The notes under the pieces are model-generated. The model was not told where the DNA came from. It worked only from the letters and a program-made list of their open reading frames with translations, and searched no databases. Source: Diospyros lotus (taxonomy: Eukaryota; Streptophyta; Magnoliopsida; Ericales; Ebenaceae). From it: a stretch of DNA of 64,000 nt. Of the stretch, positions 1 to 12,433 are shown one piece after another. How positions within the stretch are numbered: position 1 is the first letter of the stretch; each line of letters begins with the position of its first letter. The stretch lies in NCBI RefSeq assembly GCF_014633365.1, contig NC_068344.1, forward strand, positions 34,904,670 to 34,968,669. Reading direction: 5' to 3'. Both the position numbers and the translations under genes were made by a program.

Positions 1-934
1 GTTTTGTTTGGGAGATTTAATGAATAGAACACAAAATGCTTTCTCCTCTCTAAGGAGAGCAGACGATAAAAAATCGGAAAGAAGAGCAATGTAAATAGAT
101 GCAATAAAAGGATATAAATAACAAACTATTACACCATTTGGAAACAAAATACAAGCTGATCAATTGAAGGGCAAATTTAGTGTTCTTGAAATTATTAAAG
201 TCAAGACATATCAACAAATCCACCATCTATTTTGACCAATCATAGGTGTGCAATTGCATTCAATTTATTCTACCCAAGAAATGACCAAAACTACTAATTG
301 GAAATTTGAAATCCAATTGGAAGATTGTATGTTTGCATGTGTTATTGATTGTACAGAAATGGTAAAGCCCAGAAGGGTGACAGACAGAGAATGCTAGAGG
401 TATTCAGATGCAAACAAGAAGCTGGATGAGACATACACCTTTGCTAATGTGGTGCCAAACCGCCAGGCCACGTACAAACGTTTCTAGGGATGCGTGGTGG
501 GCTACCACATCATCACCGCCTTATTGACTTATTTGGCTATTGTTAGGCAAGTGAGGTGTGAGTGACTCATTTCTGAACACAGGACGTCTCAAGAGCTAAA
601 CACACAGTCACAGATAAAGAAAAGAGCATCTCGTGAGAGCTTTCCAGAGAGGCATACCTTCTCAAGGAATCTGATCCAAAAGCTCTTTACATCCAACTTT
701 ACTTTGCCAGCCATTTTTCCCTTCCTTCCTTAAAGTGTCATCCCACATATTCTCTCTGTTGAAGCAACCTATAAGTTCAGTTGAGAATAAGAATACATAG
801 GAAACTAAAAGGGGAAGAAAGAGGGGAGAAGAACAGAACAGAACAGAACATAACAGATGTGTCACCCTGGTTTTCCTGTGATAAGCCTTCGGGAATTCTC
901 ATGGCAGCGGAGATGGGACGGCTTGACGGTGACC
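1..934. other. Unassigned flank
   Basis: No protein, RNA gene or named repeat was recognised. The reading frames here are short, overlap on both strands and lack a coding signature. The last 100 bases (from about 830) are purine-rich with a short gaaca repeat and may be the leader of the gene starting at 935. Confidence 0.4.
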
Positions 935-1132
935 ATGGCAGTCCACGGAAGGGCGGCACAGCAAGCACCAGAGGCTGTGGTGGAATCTGCCCCAAACGGT
1001 AGCGGTGGCGGGGGGTTAAAGCATTGCTTATGTTCACCCACAAGGCATCCGGGTTCATTCCGGTGCAGGCACCACCATGCTGAGTATGTATGGGGTGGCC
1101 GCAGCATACGAGCTGCAGCTAGGAGTAGTTAG
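935..1132 (+). CDS. Small serine-rich protein-like protein
   Basis: Encodes 65 residues in one exon. The identifying feature is the block HCLCSPTRHPGSFRCRHH at residues 30-47, followed by AEYVWGG. A C-x-CSPT-x-H-x-GSFRCR signature defines a family of small plant proteins annotated as serine-rich protein-like; their biochemical role is not known to me. The conserved cysteines and histidines could bind metal, but that is inference. The N-terminal half is Ala/Gly-rich and probably disordered. The start at 935 was chosen because its context (gaccATGGc) is good and it gives a family-like length. An in-frame ATG at 857 would add 26 residues unlike the family. No signal peptide or membrane segment is visible. 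A member of the same family lies at 12434-12661 on the other strand. Confidence 0.7.
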   Translation: MAVHGRAAQQAPEAVVESAPNGSGGGGLKHCLCSPTRHPGSFRCRHHHAEYVWGGRSIRAAARSS

Positions 1133-2236
1133 TTAGCATGTTGTGAAGCTTGATCAAAGGAAGCATAAAAACAATATGGTAAGATTTGTTAAGTTGACAT
1201 CCTACCGTTGCTGCAGCACCAAGATGCTTTCCTGGTTCTTTCCTTTCAGTATTTGATCCAATCTGTGACAAGAAAATTGCAACTTAATTCAAAATACTCT
1301 GCCACTAGAAAGTGTAAATATATTAGCAATGCTAACATCACAAACTCTGCAACCTTAGCTCTTTATAGCTCCCAAAATGCAGCACTCTTCAGTTATCTGA
1401 ATTCTGCACTAGTTTGGCATCCGTTGGGTCATTGACGCTTGACTTTATAATGCATTGGAGGGAGCAAACGGCTTGGCCCTACGGTAAGGGTGAAGCCGGG
1501 TCAGGGTATCCTAGAGAAATCCTCGTCTACACTAGGAGATGTTTCTGCTCTGTATTCAGAAGCAAGAAAGACACAGTGCGTTAAGTGTTGCATGCACTAA
1601 AACGAATGGCTATTGATTGAGCAATATATACCCGTTGGATTAATATGCTTCACACCCAAATTTCTGCAGAATTGGACTCTTTAGTCTTTTAGCAACAACT
1701 TTATGCAGTGAACTTAACGATCCTGAAATAACCAGTCAGGCATGTATTGTTAACGAGAATATACAGTTCTATTAGCGATCTTCTTAATTAGGCAAAGATC
1801 ATCTTCACAAACTATAATACAAGTAATATCAGTGCTGTGTGATTTGGAGAGAGGGGGGACGGGGGGAGCAGAATTTTCGTAAATCATATGGTAACAACTA
1901 TGGTCAGCATACATCAATGATCAATCAATGCAAGAAAGTCCAACAAGGGCAGAGTAGAAGAAAATATAACTGTTTATATGCTCAGCTTAACCAGACTCAT
2001 GCTCCTAGTTTTACGGCATATCTAGGTTGATTTTTGGGCTGCTATCATATTTTTAAACAGTCCCTGCAATCGAGCCCAAGTCATCTGGTTAGCAAAGTCA
2101 TTCAGACCTTGAGCCACCAACCAACTCTGGTTTATATGAATCACATTACATCTAGAGATGTACAGTGGAGTGCAAGAGATGGCCACCACTCCAACACTAG
2201 CTTTGCATAATATATAAATTACTTTAGTGCGCGTGA
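1133..2236. other. Intergenic, nothing recognised
   Basis: AT-rich sequence with no credible reading frame, RNA gene or transposon terminus. The 63-codon frame near 1839-2030 has no recognisable features. Confidence 0.4.
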
Positions 2237-2615
2237 TAGTGCCGTACCTGAGATTTTGAGAGCTTAAGTCAAAATGTAAAAATTGACTTCCGAATCACAT
2301 TTAAATTTTATTTTTTATAATAAAATATAAAAAAATAAACAAATATTCATTTAGACACATGGCGAAATAATGATTTATAAATATTCATATAGACACAAGG
2401 ATAAAATATAAATAAATATTCATTTAGACATAAAGGAGAGAGAGTTCATTATGCAGATTTTGAGTTGGGGGAAATGATTTACATAGGTGTAAAATATCAT
2501 TTAGACACAGGGACAAAACAGTCATTTTCTCTCAATTTTATGGGCCCTTAACATAATTGTAAGCCCTAAGGCAATGAACTCTTGAATTACACTATAAATC
2601 CAGGCCTGGCTCCTG
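2237..2615. mobile_element. hAT-like MITE relic
   Basis: The left end reads TAGTGCCGTACCTGAGATTT and the right end, reverse-complemented, reads CAGGAGCCAGGCCTGGATTT. They match imperfectly as terminal inverted repeats of the CAGTGCCGGxCCTGAGATTT type seen in many plant hAT MITEs. Next to the right end is the gggccc...aagccctaaggca block typical of these elements. The interior is AT-rich and carries several copies of atttagacac. No 8-bp target duplication could be found, so the ends are approximate. Confidence 0.5.
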
Positions 2616-3265
2616 GGAGAAGAAAGGTATATGCCCTCAGCAAGTTCTGAGCCAATTGAATCTCATAAAACGAACAAATCATTATCTAGCAAATTAGCGG
2701 TGGAAATCAAGTGTTCGTATCACAACAAACACATGAATGGGCCAAGTTCTATACATGCAGTTGGATGATTAAGTCCCTCTCTGTGCAATCTATAAACATG
2801 CACATTGAACAAGCGAGGGGTACATTCTTAATAAACCAATAAGAAATTCATATATCCCTCTCCAGTTTGATGTATGGCATGTTGGCATGCAGCGAGAGTT
2901 AAGGACAAGCTTAAACTAAGGTATAGCAAGCATAATTTACTGTTTCTCTCGTTCCTTCTCCTTCTTTGGAACATTCAAATCAGAGCAGCTCGTGCTTTCC
3001 CCAACCAAGAAAAGGGTGGGGAAATGACCAAGTATTCTCATCATTAGCGTTCATTAAGTCTCAATTCATTCGATCATCTAAAGCAGGATACATTATAACC
3101 AACCCTGGCCATCTCCAGGAATATGAAAATGTTCTGTTTCTAATCCCTTTGGCAAGCTTTTGTAAACTAATCCTCTTTGTGTTGGGATTTATATATTTAT
3201 ACAACTACAACAACAAGCAATGGTTGAAGAAGACGACACCACTACAACAAACCGAGAAGGATTGA
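2616..3265. other. Intergenic, nothing recognised
   Basis: No gene is supported. A 99-codon open frame at 2966-3265 has no recognisable domain and ordinary AT-rich composition, so it is probably chance. Confidence 0.4.
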
Positions 3266-3269
3266 TGGT

Positions 3270-3720
3270 CGATTTAGATCGAGTCGCACCTGAACGTTGT
3301 CTGGATCGTACCAGCCCAATCTCTACCCTCGGCCCATGGCCCAATCTTGGCCTGCAGCCCCCGACTTGATCTCAGCCCAACCTTGACTTGATCCTGGCCC
3401 TGTGCCAGCCTGCATGCAGAAAAACCTCTCATTCTTTTATATAAGCTAGCTTGCTCATAGACCCAAGTATGTTCTTCTCTAGTCTACCAACACTTTGTCA
3501 ATTTATTGTCTCACTTATTTGAGTGTGAGAGTACTTGCATGTGCCAGCCACCTCCCTATGGATCAATCGTCAGAGCCCATCCTCTATCACTGCAAGCTCA
3601 CGTCCGACCATCCCTCTTTTGGGTCGGAAGGAACACTATCCTAAAATAGAATCGCCTTACATCGGCGATAAGCAGACTCCGCCGATCACCTTAGTAGGAT
3701 AAAGCGATCTCTTCCGACAG
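3270..3720 (+). mobile_element. Possible LTR fragment with promoter-like TATA
   Basis: A block of higher GC with pyrimidine/purine asymmetry contains ttttatataagc at about 3436-3447. About 100 bp later comes a leader-like sequence ending in agtaggataaagcgatctc. This arrangement resembles the U3/R/U5 part of a plant LTR, but no matching partner LTR, TG...CA ends or target duplication was found. It could equally be an old promoter or unrelated intergenic DNA. Confidence 0.25.
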
Positions 3721-4019
3721 AACAACAACCACAAAATACTGGAGTTGCAAGGTATTTGCTTTCTAGACGAAGGCTGGTCGAGGGTGGAAAAATGAAGGCT
3801 GACTGATGGAGGGTGTTTGATCGAGAGTTATTACAGAAGGATGGAGGTTCGGCTATATCCATCCGACTATATATATAGCCGAACCCGACATCGATGCAGG
3901 CAAAGTTGAGATAAGTCGAGAAAATTGTAAAACAGCTATAGGGAATTCAGAAAAAGGTGGAGAAAATTTGGAAAAAGCCTTCAGATTAAAGAAAAGAAAA
4001 AATAATATATATTATTAAA

Positions 4020-4616
4020 TAAATTTTTAACAAAAATATATTATTTTATTCTTTTTTATCCTATTGATCAGCGGCGACGTGCGACCATGGGCTCGCCCAC
4101 TCGCAAAATCTAAATGTCCGTGAGAGTCCAAACACACAAAAAATCTATCTTTTAGTGATGAATTTTTAAAACTTAAAGTTTCATTGCTAAAATTGGAGTC
4201 GCTAAATTTTAGCAACAAAAAAAATTTCCATCGCTAATCAGCAACAAAAAAAATCTGTCATCGTTGATTAAAAAAAAAATTAAATATAAATAAAAAAATA
4301 TATAAATATATAAATTATATAAATTAAAAATTGAACGTAAATAGACCCTGCCATCCCCCCCGAATTTTTCCCGCTTTATTTATTTTAAAATTTTAAAAAA
4401 ATACATTCCAAATATTTTAAAAAAAATTCTAAATATAAATAATATATATACAGAAAAATAATATATTATACTAAAAAATAAACATAAAATATGGTCTTTA
4501 TATATATATAAATAATAAATAAAACTCCGAATTTGGAATATCCTACTTTCACGCAATTCACAGGGTTCAACACGCAATCGATATTTCACGATTAAGAGTG
4601 TAATACTTTTTGTAGT
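4020..4616. mobile_element. DNA-transposon subterminal repeat region (CACTA-like?)
   Basis: The stretch contains repeated units such as catcgctaatcagcaac, gtcgctaaattttagcaac and tcatcgttgatt, which are variants of a (T)AGCGAC/GTCGCTA motif in both orientations. It ends in ctttttgtagtag, close to the inverted form of a CACTACAAAAA terminus. Subterminal arrays of this kind are characteristic of CACTA (En/Spm) elements. Similar units recur at 5460-6328 and 9783-10020, so one decayed element probably spans these stretches and was later interrupted. Confidence 0.4.
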
Positions 4617-4647
4617 AGCGATCCTTATATATCATATTAACAATTGA

Positions 4648-4995
4648 AATATGGTCTAAAGAAAAAATCTCTATTTGATTGTGTTTCTTCTTATACCTAT
4701 GAATTCCATTAAACCCATAAATAATACATTAAAAGACTCATTTAGCTCTTCCATTGTCAATAGATTGATTGTTTTGCTCCTATATTTTCTAAAAACAAAG
4801 AAGATCTCTGAGAGTTGTTTACTGAATCCGAAAAAAAGTATTTGGGTTCTCCTAATAACTAAAAAGTATAACATGTTTGAATCTAAATGGGGTTCGTGGC
4901 GGCGGTGGAGGAACTTGGTCGAAAAAAGAGGAATTCTAGTTATAAGATATCTAATGAAATTGTCGCTAGAATTGAAATATTATTCAAATTGAAGA
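4648..4995 (+). pseudogene. ycf2: Nuclear fragment of chloroplast ycf2 (NUPT)
   Basis: Translation of frame 4675-4992 reads through motifs of the plastid Ycf2 protein: [38 protein letters not shown] and ESKWGS, then IRYLMK where the plastid gene has KISNET. The nucleotide sequence is even closer: ctgagagttgtttactgaatccgaaa differs from the usual plastid sequence mainly by C-to-T and G-to-A changes. Ycf2 is a very large plastid protein, so only a short internal segment is present, with AT-rich nuclear transposon DNA on both sides. It lacks a start and the rest of the gene and cannot be functional. The outer limits are estimated from where similarity is lost. Recognition is from memory of the plastid gene, not from a search. 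Confidence 0.8.
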
Positions 4996-6328
4996 ATTAC
5001 TTCATATATAAATAATATACTAAATAAAAAAATAATATATAAAAAATACTATATAAATTAATATTTATACCAAATAAACAAAAATATATATACATAAATA
5101 ATATTTTTAGACTCCAACGTAATGTTAAAATAACAAAAAAAAAAAAAAAGATTCACGATTTATATGTTAGAGAAATAATTTTGTAAGTAAATAATTTTAA
5201 ATATTTGATAGAAAATATCTTCAAAATCTAACAAATTTTGCAAGTAACTCTAAGTTTATTTGTACTAATAATTTTTGTATAGATAAACAATGATCGAGTA
5301 CCTTTCATAATATCTGAATATGTAAATATATGTTTATGTCTTGTATCTAGATATATTTTCTTCTTTGTGTCTTATATTCGAATATATTTTATTTGTATTC
5401 GAATATATATATATATATATATTTAGTTTTTGCCTTGTATTTGAATATGATTTTCTTTGTTTGTTTTGTATTCAAATACATACGGAATATTCTGTTGCTA
5501 ATTCAAACGGATATTAATTTTAATTTTAATATTTATTAATTTTATTTTGTTACTAATTCAAATGAAAATTTTATAAATTATTACATTAGCAGTTGAAATT
5601 TCAGTCCCCATTTTGATTTTAATTTGTAAGTTTATTTTTTTATTAATTTTGCAACTTAACGATAGAATATTTTGTCACTAAGTTTGAATTTAATTTGAAT
5701 TTTTATAAATTTTACATTTAAATGTGAAAAAATTACTTTTCAAATGTGATTTTAAATTTAATTTAAATATTTTATAAATTTTATATTTTAGCAATGAAAT
5801 AATTCAACCGCTAAAACTTATAATTTAATTTTTAATTTTAACAATGAAAGAATTCTGTTGCTAAAAGATTTAAATTTTAATTTTTTTCCATTTAATGATG
5901 CATTTGTTCCATCCATAAATAATTTTAAATTAAATTTTAATTTAAAGAATTTAAAATTTAATTTAAATTTGTTCTCATTTAGTGACGGAATTATTCGGTT
6001 AAAATAAAATTAAAATTTAATTTAAAATAATTTAAAGACAAAATTGCTAAAATATTTTAATTTTAATTTAAATTTTTTACCATTTAGCGGTGGAATTATT
6101 CCCTTAAATTAAGTTTTAATTTTATTTTTGTTTAGCGACAAAATTATTCAGTCGCTAAAAATTTTAATTTTAATTTAATTTTTTTTATTTAGTGATTGAA
6201 ATATTCAGGGTTGAAAAAATTTAAATTAAGTTTTAATTTTGATTTCTTTTAGAGACGGAATAATTTCGTCACTAAATTAATAAATTTAATAAAAATTTTA
6301 AATTAAAAATTATATTTTAAAATTAAAA
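4996..6328. mobile_element. AT-rich transposon relic with GCGAC subterminal repeats
   Basis: Extremely AT-rich DNA. From about 5460 it carries at least eight loosely spaced copies of a unit resembling ttagcgacggaattattcgtcgctaa, for example near 5980, 6080, 6140 and 6250. No reading frame survives. The same unit continues at 9783-10020 on the far side of the solo LTR, which shows that the LTR inserted into this older element. Confidence 0.45.
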
Positions 6329-9300
6329 TATAACGGCCCGCCTCCCGGAACCTTCTCGTGCACAAAAAGGATCCGTAAAATGGTCATTACTAAAATGATA
6401 TAGAACAATAACATAACTACAACTCACACACAACCTTTACTAAAATTATAATATTTCTTTGATTATAACATCTCATAATCATCTTTACAAAACTATTCAT
6501 CACTTGGGCCTACCTAGGCTTACATAACATACGTCAATCTCAAAAAAACGTAATCATTAACCGTAACATAAGTACAATGACACCCAGGATCTAGTTTTGG
6601 GAGAGTTCTGCACTTGCTATCCTGACTAGACGATCTGGACCCAACTTCGTGCGTACCCACCTGTTATTTCAGGATACTCTTACCTGGAATGATGTCAAGC
6701 AAACGTGAGTTGTGAGACTTAACAAGCTCATGAAAGAAAGGCTGAAGGGTACATACAAGACTCTTTTCATAACATCCCATGCAATTCATGCCAATGCAAC
6801 GTCATGTCATGTCCAATACCTGCCTTACTACTATATGCATACACATATAATAAATTTCACATAAACGGTCCTTAGGGCCCACATAAAACATACACTGGCA
6901 CCCAAGTCCAACACACAAACCTGTTAGCAGTCTTTTATAAGTTACCTCCATACCATTTCCTTTACATGTCCATTCTTGTCGCTCACAATATACTCTTTTG
7001 CTGTGGGTCTCACCCCAAGGTCTTTATGTCGCCGTGGGTCTCACCCAAAGGTCTTACCGCGGCCACGTTATAGACCACGCCGCCGTGGGTCTCACTTAAA
7101 GGTGTCAAAAGGGTCGGGCGGCCCGCGGGCTGCCTGGCCCAGCCCGTGACGGGCCGGGCCGAGCCCGGCCCCCATTGGAAGGCCGGGCTGGGCCAAAGAA
7201 ATTGGGCCCACAGCCCGGCCCGTGGCCCGTTGGGCCCTTATGGGCCGGGCCCATGAGGCCCTTATGGGCCAATAAGGCCCTTATTGATTTTTTTTTTAAT
7301 TTTGTTATTTTTTAGTAATTATTGATATTGGATACTAAAAAATTTAATTTCGCAATATATATAAATAATAACCATCAATTAATTTATTTAAAAATTTTAA
7401 ATTAAATTTTTTATATATTTAAATTATAAATAAACATTCTCCTTTTTATATGTACATTATTTTTCATATCAATTCACAAGAAAAATTATAAGGCATATAG
7501 AATTTTGAAATATAAAATAATGAAATAATATTTAAAACTTAAGAATTAAGATAGAAAATATTTTAAAAAGAAACAAATTAATTTTTATATATATATTATT
7601 TTGATATTTATATATGTATATATTATATGTATTATTTTAAAAAAAATTATTTTAAAAAAAGAAAAAAAAAAGGGCCGGGCCCGCTAGGCCCTGTGGGCTA
7701 AGGGCCCGGCCCGGCCCCTTTGTAGGGGGGCCGTGGGCCGAGCCGGGCCCTATCAATGACAAAAGGGCCCGGGCCCGGCCCGTTTAAAAAGCTCGTGGGC
7801 CGACTCGGGTCGGACCGGGCCGGGACGGCCCTTTTGACACCTATAGTCTCACCCCAAGGTCTTACCGTGAGCCACACCTACCACCCCTACTAATCACCTA
7901 TAACTACACATTTTCACCATGCAGTGCAACAATTAGGTAATGCAGCGACTTTTGCAGCATAAACGTGATGACAAGGCCCCCATAAACCAAGTATCAGGCC
8001 ATGTTACGCCCACATAGGAATACACACATGCAATATGCTCTAAATGCACCGACTCACCTAGGGAACCCAAGTTGGCTCTTAGACTGACCGGGTCATGCAA
8101 ATGCTCACACACAAAGTATGTCCCCAAGTGAATGCAACCCAAGTCCTATGCAGCATACACATCATGAGATGCACAAGCTAAGGCAGGAATCTGGTAGTAC
8201 CAGCTCTTCTAGCCCGTCTAGCGTTTATCGTAACAGCCGATGATTGGCGCCCATACATCCAGTCATCAACTGCCACGACCAACGATCGACAGTCAGTGAC
8301 TTTATACCCCATACCCTTAAGACATAAATAGACAACATTAAACTTAGTCACTTAAACTCATCATTTCGCTCACTTTATCCATAACAACATAGACACCATT
8401 ATGTCATTCATGTTTTCGTCTCTTCTCATACACAGAAAACCATCTCCACATTCATAACAATTTATTAACATAATGCCATTAAACCATAATCAACTCTTCT
8501 AAGAACCTAGCTCCAATGAGTTCGGCATCATTCTCAAGGGAAGCGGAGCGATACGAGGCTCCGTGACGGTCGAAATGAATGACACCATAACATCACTGCT
8601 TAACTCATCCATTAACAATAAACCCATTAATAAAATATAAGTCATAAGGTGGTTACTACGCGGATTTATTATTATTTATGCGTAGAACCGAGTCACGGTG
8701 AGGGAGCGTTTAAAATATGAAAAATAGCGAAGACTCTTGCAGGAAATGAAGAACATGAGGAGAATGTTAGGAGCTTGCCTGTAGACGGTTGATTTCGGCC
8801 TCTCTTGTGCTTCCGATGCGAAGTAAAGCGTTTTGCTGCGTTTAATAGGACCATAGTTTAAATTAATTAAATTTGACCGCATAAAATTTATAATTTAATC
8901 ATACAACGCTTCTACTAATTTTTACCCACGTACCCGATCACTTTCCATTTCAAAATAATCCCAAACCCTTTTATTTTTCCTTATTTATTTTATTTTATTT
9001 CCTTTCTTTTCTTTCTTTCCTTCTCTTCTCCTTCTGCTCATCCTTCTTCCCCGCCCCTCCTCCTGGGTGCCTTGCTTCTTCCTCTCTTTCCTTTTCCTTC
9101 TTTTTTTCCCTTTTCTTCTTCTTCTTCTTCCCGCGCATAGCTGCCTCGGCACACCAGTACGGCCGCACGCACCAGCACGGCCGAAAGCACCAGCGGCCAC
9201 CAGCTGGTGCCTTCTTCCTCCAACTGCCGCCACCTTCGACCAGCGGCATCACTGGCTAGCCCCGCTTCCAACTCCGCCTCCCACGGCCACGTGCGCTGAT

Positions 9301-9782
9301 GCTGTTGCCTGTGTCGTCCCTTCTCGTTGTTGTCGCTTTACTCAGTTGCCATGGCCGAGCTTCACTCGGCCAGCTCCCATGGCCGCCGCGCCTCTCTTTC
9401 TTTCTATCTCTCTCTCTCAGCTGAGCTCTCTCCCTCACCCGATCTCTCATCCCTTGCTCCCATAAGCTCTTTCTTTCTCTGTTTTAACTTCAAAGAATAA
9501 GGCACTGTTTCAATCTTGGCCTCCAAGCTATTCACACACACCACTCATACATACATATATATATATAATTAATTTAATTTCATTTAAATTAATTTGATTT
9601 ATTTATTATTAATATGATTATTATTATTAAGATTATTTTTATATCTTATTTTTGCTAAAATAATTTTTATTTTCCTTAAATCCTCAAATGCTCAATACGG
9701 ACCTCAAATATCGAAATTTAATAATTATCGTCTCCAAAATTTTGAGATATTACATTTCTCCCCTAAATTTCAAGATATTACA
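6329..9782 (-). mobile_element. Solo LTR, 3.45 kb, with target duplication
   Basis: The element begins TATAACGGCCCG (a decayed TGTAACG start) and ends GATATTACA. It is flanked by the 5-bp direct repeat taaaa (6324-6328 and 9783-9787), the signature of LTR-retrotransposon integration. No internal region or partner LTR is present, so this is a solo LTR left by LTR-LTR recombination. The blocks aaaatgatatagaacaata and gtgggtctcacc are shared in kind with the large LTRs at 19597 and 45305. Orientation is inferred from a CT/GA-biased leader and a TATA-like run near 9550 on the minus strand. It is interrupted by the hAT MITE at 7097-7845. The 132-codon + frame at 9067-9465 is low-complexity leader sequence, not a gene. 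Confidence 0.8.
7097..7845. mobile_element. hAT-type MITE, GGGCCGGGCCC-rich arms
   Basis: Terminal inverted repeats TAAAGGTGTCAAAAGGG and its complement CCCTTTTGACACCTATA bound a 749-bp element. The flanks gtctcact (7089-7096) and gtctcacc (7846-7853) form an 8-bp target duplication with one mismatch, as expected for hAT transposition. Both arms are packed with gggccgggcc units, while the centre (about 7280-7660) is AT-rich and non-coding. No transposase is present, so it is non-autonomous. Confidence 0.8.
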
Positions 9783-10020
9783 TAAAATCACGAAAATTAT
9801 TTAACGACTAGAATATCCGTCGTTAATTTTTAAAAATATTAAAAATTATTTAGCGATGGGTTTTTCATCACTAATTCAGTCGCTAAATTAAAAAAATTTA
9901 TCTACTAAATAAACCGTCACTAATTCATCGTAAAAATTTAGCAACAATTACTCCGTCGTTAATTAGTGATGAAAAAATTCTATCATTAAATTCTATCATT
10001 TAAAATTAATTTTTTTTATA
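9783..10020. mobile_element. Continuation of the GCGAC-repeat transposon relic
   Basis: Units such as aacgactagaatatccgtcgtta, agcgatgggtttttcatcacta and cagtcgctaaatt match the subterminal repeats left of the solo LTR at 6329-9782. They are read as the other half of the interrupted DNA transposon. Confidence 0.45.
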
Positions 10021-10351
10021 ATAAAAGCCAAGTGCAAAGATTAAGTACTCTTGATATCTCTCTTGCACAACCAATGTGGGACAACACACGTATACACTCA
10101 CATATAACACTTTGTTCTACAAAATATGAGCTCTAGTAAAGGTTATTCTACAAAATCTAACAAAATATGAGCTCTAGTCAAGGTTATTCTACAAAATCTT
10201 CCAATGGCTTTGGATTTCCCTGGATGCTCCAAAATTCAGGTTCCAACCAAAAAGCAATGGCAATCAGATATGGTTCCCAGTACAAATTTCATTTGGCCAG
10301 ATATCTACAGATACTGAAAGCGATAATTCATTGTTAACGTTTACCGATAAA

Positions 10352-10861
10352 TAAGGCTGGCAATGAGCTGAGCTACTCGTTAGCTGACTCAAGACTCGAC
10401 TCGAAAATTGGCTCAATAAGTTAGCTCATGATACAAATGAGTCAAGTTTGAGCTCAAATATTTGGCTCATTTAGTAAATGAGTCGAACTTGAGGTATCAT
10501 TAGCTCGACTCATTTGGCTCACGAGCCAACTCGATATATTTATATATATATATATTAATTTTATAAATTTATTAAATAAAAAAATATTTATTACTTAATA
10601 CTCAATAATATAAATATATACTTAATAATTTTATAAATATATATTATATATATCGCATATATTATTTAAATATATATATACATAAAAATAAGGTAATAGT
10701 CAATTTCGACTCGAGCCGAGCTGAGCCAGCTCGTAGTCATTATCGAGCTAAGCTCAAGCTAAGAAAATCAACTCGAATCGAGTTATGAGCCAAGCTAAAA
10801 TTAATCAAGCTGAGCTCGAGCTGGGCCTAGCTCGGCTCAGCTCGGCTTATTGCCAGCTCTA
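10352..10861. mobile_element. hAT-type MITE
   Basis: The ends TAAGGCTGGCAATGAGC and GCTTATTGCCAGCTCTA are inverted repeats. Flanking octamers ccgataaa (10344-10351) and cccataaa (10862-10869) are an 8-bp target duplication with one mismatch. Arms carry many gagctcgagct/tcgagtcg units around an AT-rich centre. No coding capacity. Confidence 0.8.
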
Positions 10862-10869
10862 CCCATAAA

Positions 10870-12433
10870 CAACTATGAAAAGGAGGATTGAGTAATTGAC
10901 ACATACAAGATGCTTCTTCATCGAATCGGAAGAAAGTTGTTTGAATTAGCCTCGCGACATTCATTTCTAACACAAAACGAAATTCCTAAAACCAAAGTTC
11001 ATACAGTCAAGAGAATTCAGAACAAGAAGCGGATGACTTTCGGCAAAAGCAAATTCAACGCATCGTGAATGACTTTCAGATAAAGCAAAAGCGTGGCGCT
11101 CACGTGCGGCTTCCCTCCGACCACCGTCTGACGTAGCTGATGAGGACGATCCCAGTAAAGGGTGTTAAAGTTCGCTCCGGCAAGGCATATTGACTCAGCG
11201 AGTCGGGCGAGCGTTGATTTTTTCTTTTCTTTTTTTTTTTTTTTTATGTGCTGAAATTTTGATTTAAATTAAAAATTCGATTTATGTAAGACCAAAAATT
11301 AATTATAGTTATTAAATATTAATAATAATATATTTTAATTATAATTTATAATAATAAATAATATTAATATTAATAATATCTAAAGTAAAAAAAATACATA
11401 ATACATATAATATTATTTTAAATTTTATATTAAAAATAAAAAAAATACCGACCAAAGCTGTCTAATTCTATCCAAACCGAATAAATATCTATACATAAAA
11501 ATCTAGATTGATTGGCCCCATTTAGAGTTAGATTTCGCCCCGTTACATATTGGAAGCTCATAACATATATATTAACAAAATACTTTGGGAGATAAATAAA
11601 AAATATTTGATATTTTAAATATTTTTAAATGTCAAATATCTAGGTAATTTTGGGAGATATATACAAAATTGTATTTAACATATAAAATTATAATTATTTT
11701 TTTATCAAACAATTAAAAATTAGAAATTTCTTCTAGCATTCTTTGACTAAACAACATGCATGGGAGAGATATATGTTTTCATAATTTCCGTGAAGTCCTT
11801 TTCAATATATATAGGGCATGTTTTCATTCAATTTCTTCCCTCAGTTTAATACAAATTTAAAATTAAAATATTATTTAGACACTTATTTATAATATTTTTA
11901 GTGATATTTATATATAATATAAAATATAACATATTATTAATATCCATTGGTGGACAGGGTATATGACTTATTCTGTCATCTTGTATTGATCATAAATCGT
12001 TTTGATCGTATCACAATTTAGTGTTTCCTAAACTATCATCCATTGCCTTTAATTCAAGAAATATTTGAAATAATATTATGTATTAATGTATTATATTGTG
12101 TTTGTGTGTGGTATTAAAATAAATATACCATATAATAATATAAAATATGATCCCAAATGTCAAATAATACGTCATGCATGAATCATGATACGACGATGAC
12201 CGAGAAAAACAACCAATATTGCATTCATATTGATTTGCAGAGAGAAGCTTTAGACAAGTTCAGCCACTGAATATTGCATATGATCAGAAGACTAAATTAA
12301 TCAAACAACACAATTAAGCTTGTATATATATTAATTTATTAACATATAACGTGTAGAACATACAGATCACACCGACGTCGCCTCCATACATATAGCCGAA
12401 TCCGATGCCGGTGGAAAGAGAGCTAGGTGTTCA
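10870..12433. other. Intergenic, AT-rich
   Basis: No gene recognised. A poly-T run lies at about 11220-11245. A short AT-rich inverted-repeat block near 11865-11945 (ttatttagacacttatttata...agtgatatttatat) resembles the small palindromic element at 36187-36290. Confidence 0.4.

Noticed and set aside
2966..3265. 99-codon ORF
   Set aside because: No domain, no codon bias and no supporting context.
4675..4992. A nuclear gene of 105 codons, or evidence that the window is plastid DNA
   Set aside because: The frame is an internal piece of ycf2 without start or remainder; the surroundings are nuclear transposons and spliced genes.
9067..9465. 132-codon plus-strand ORF
   Set aside because: Low-complexity Leu/Pro/Thr-rich translation of the CT-rich leader of the solo LTR; minus frames here are equally open.
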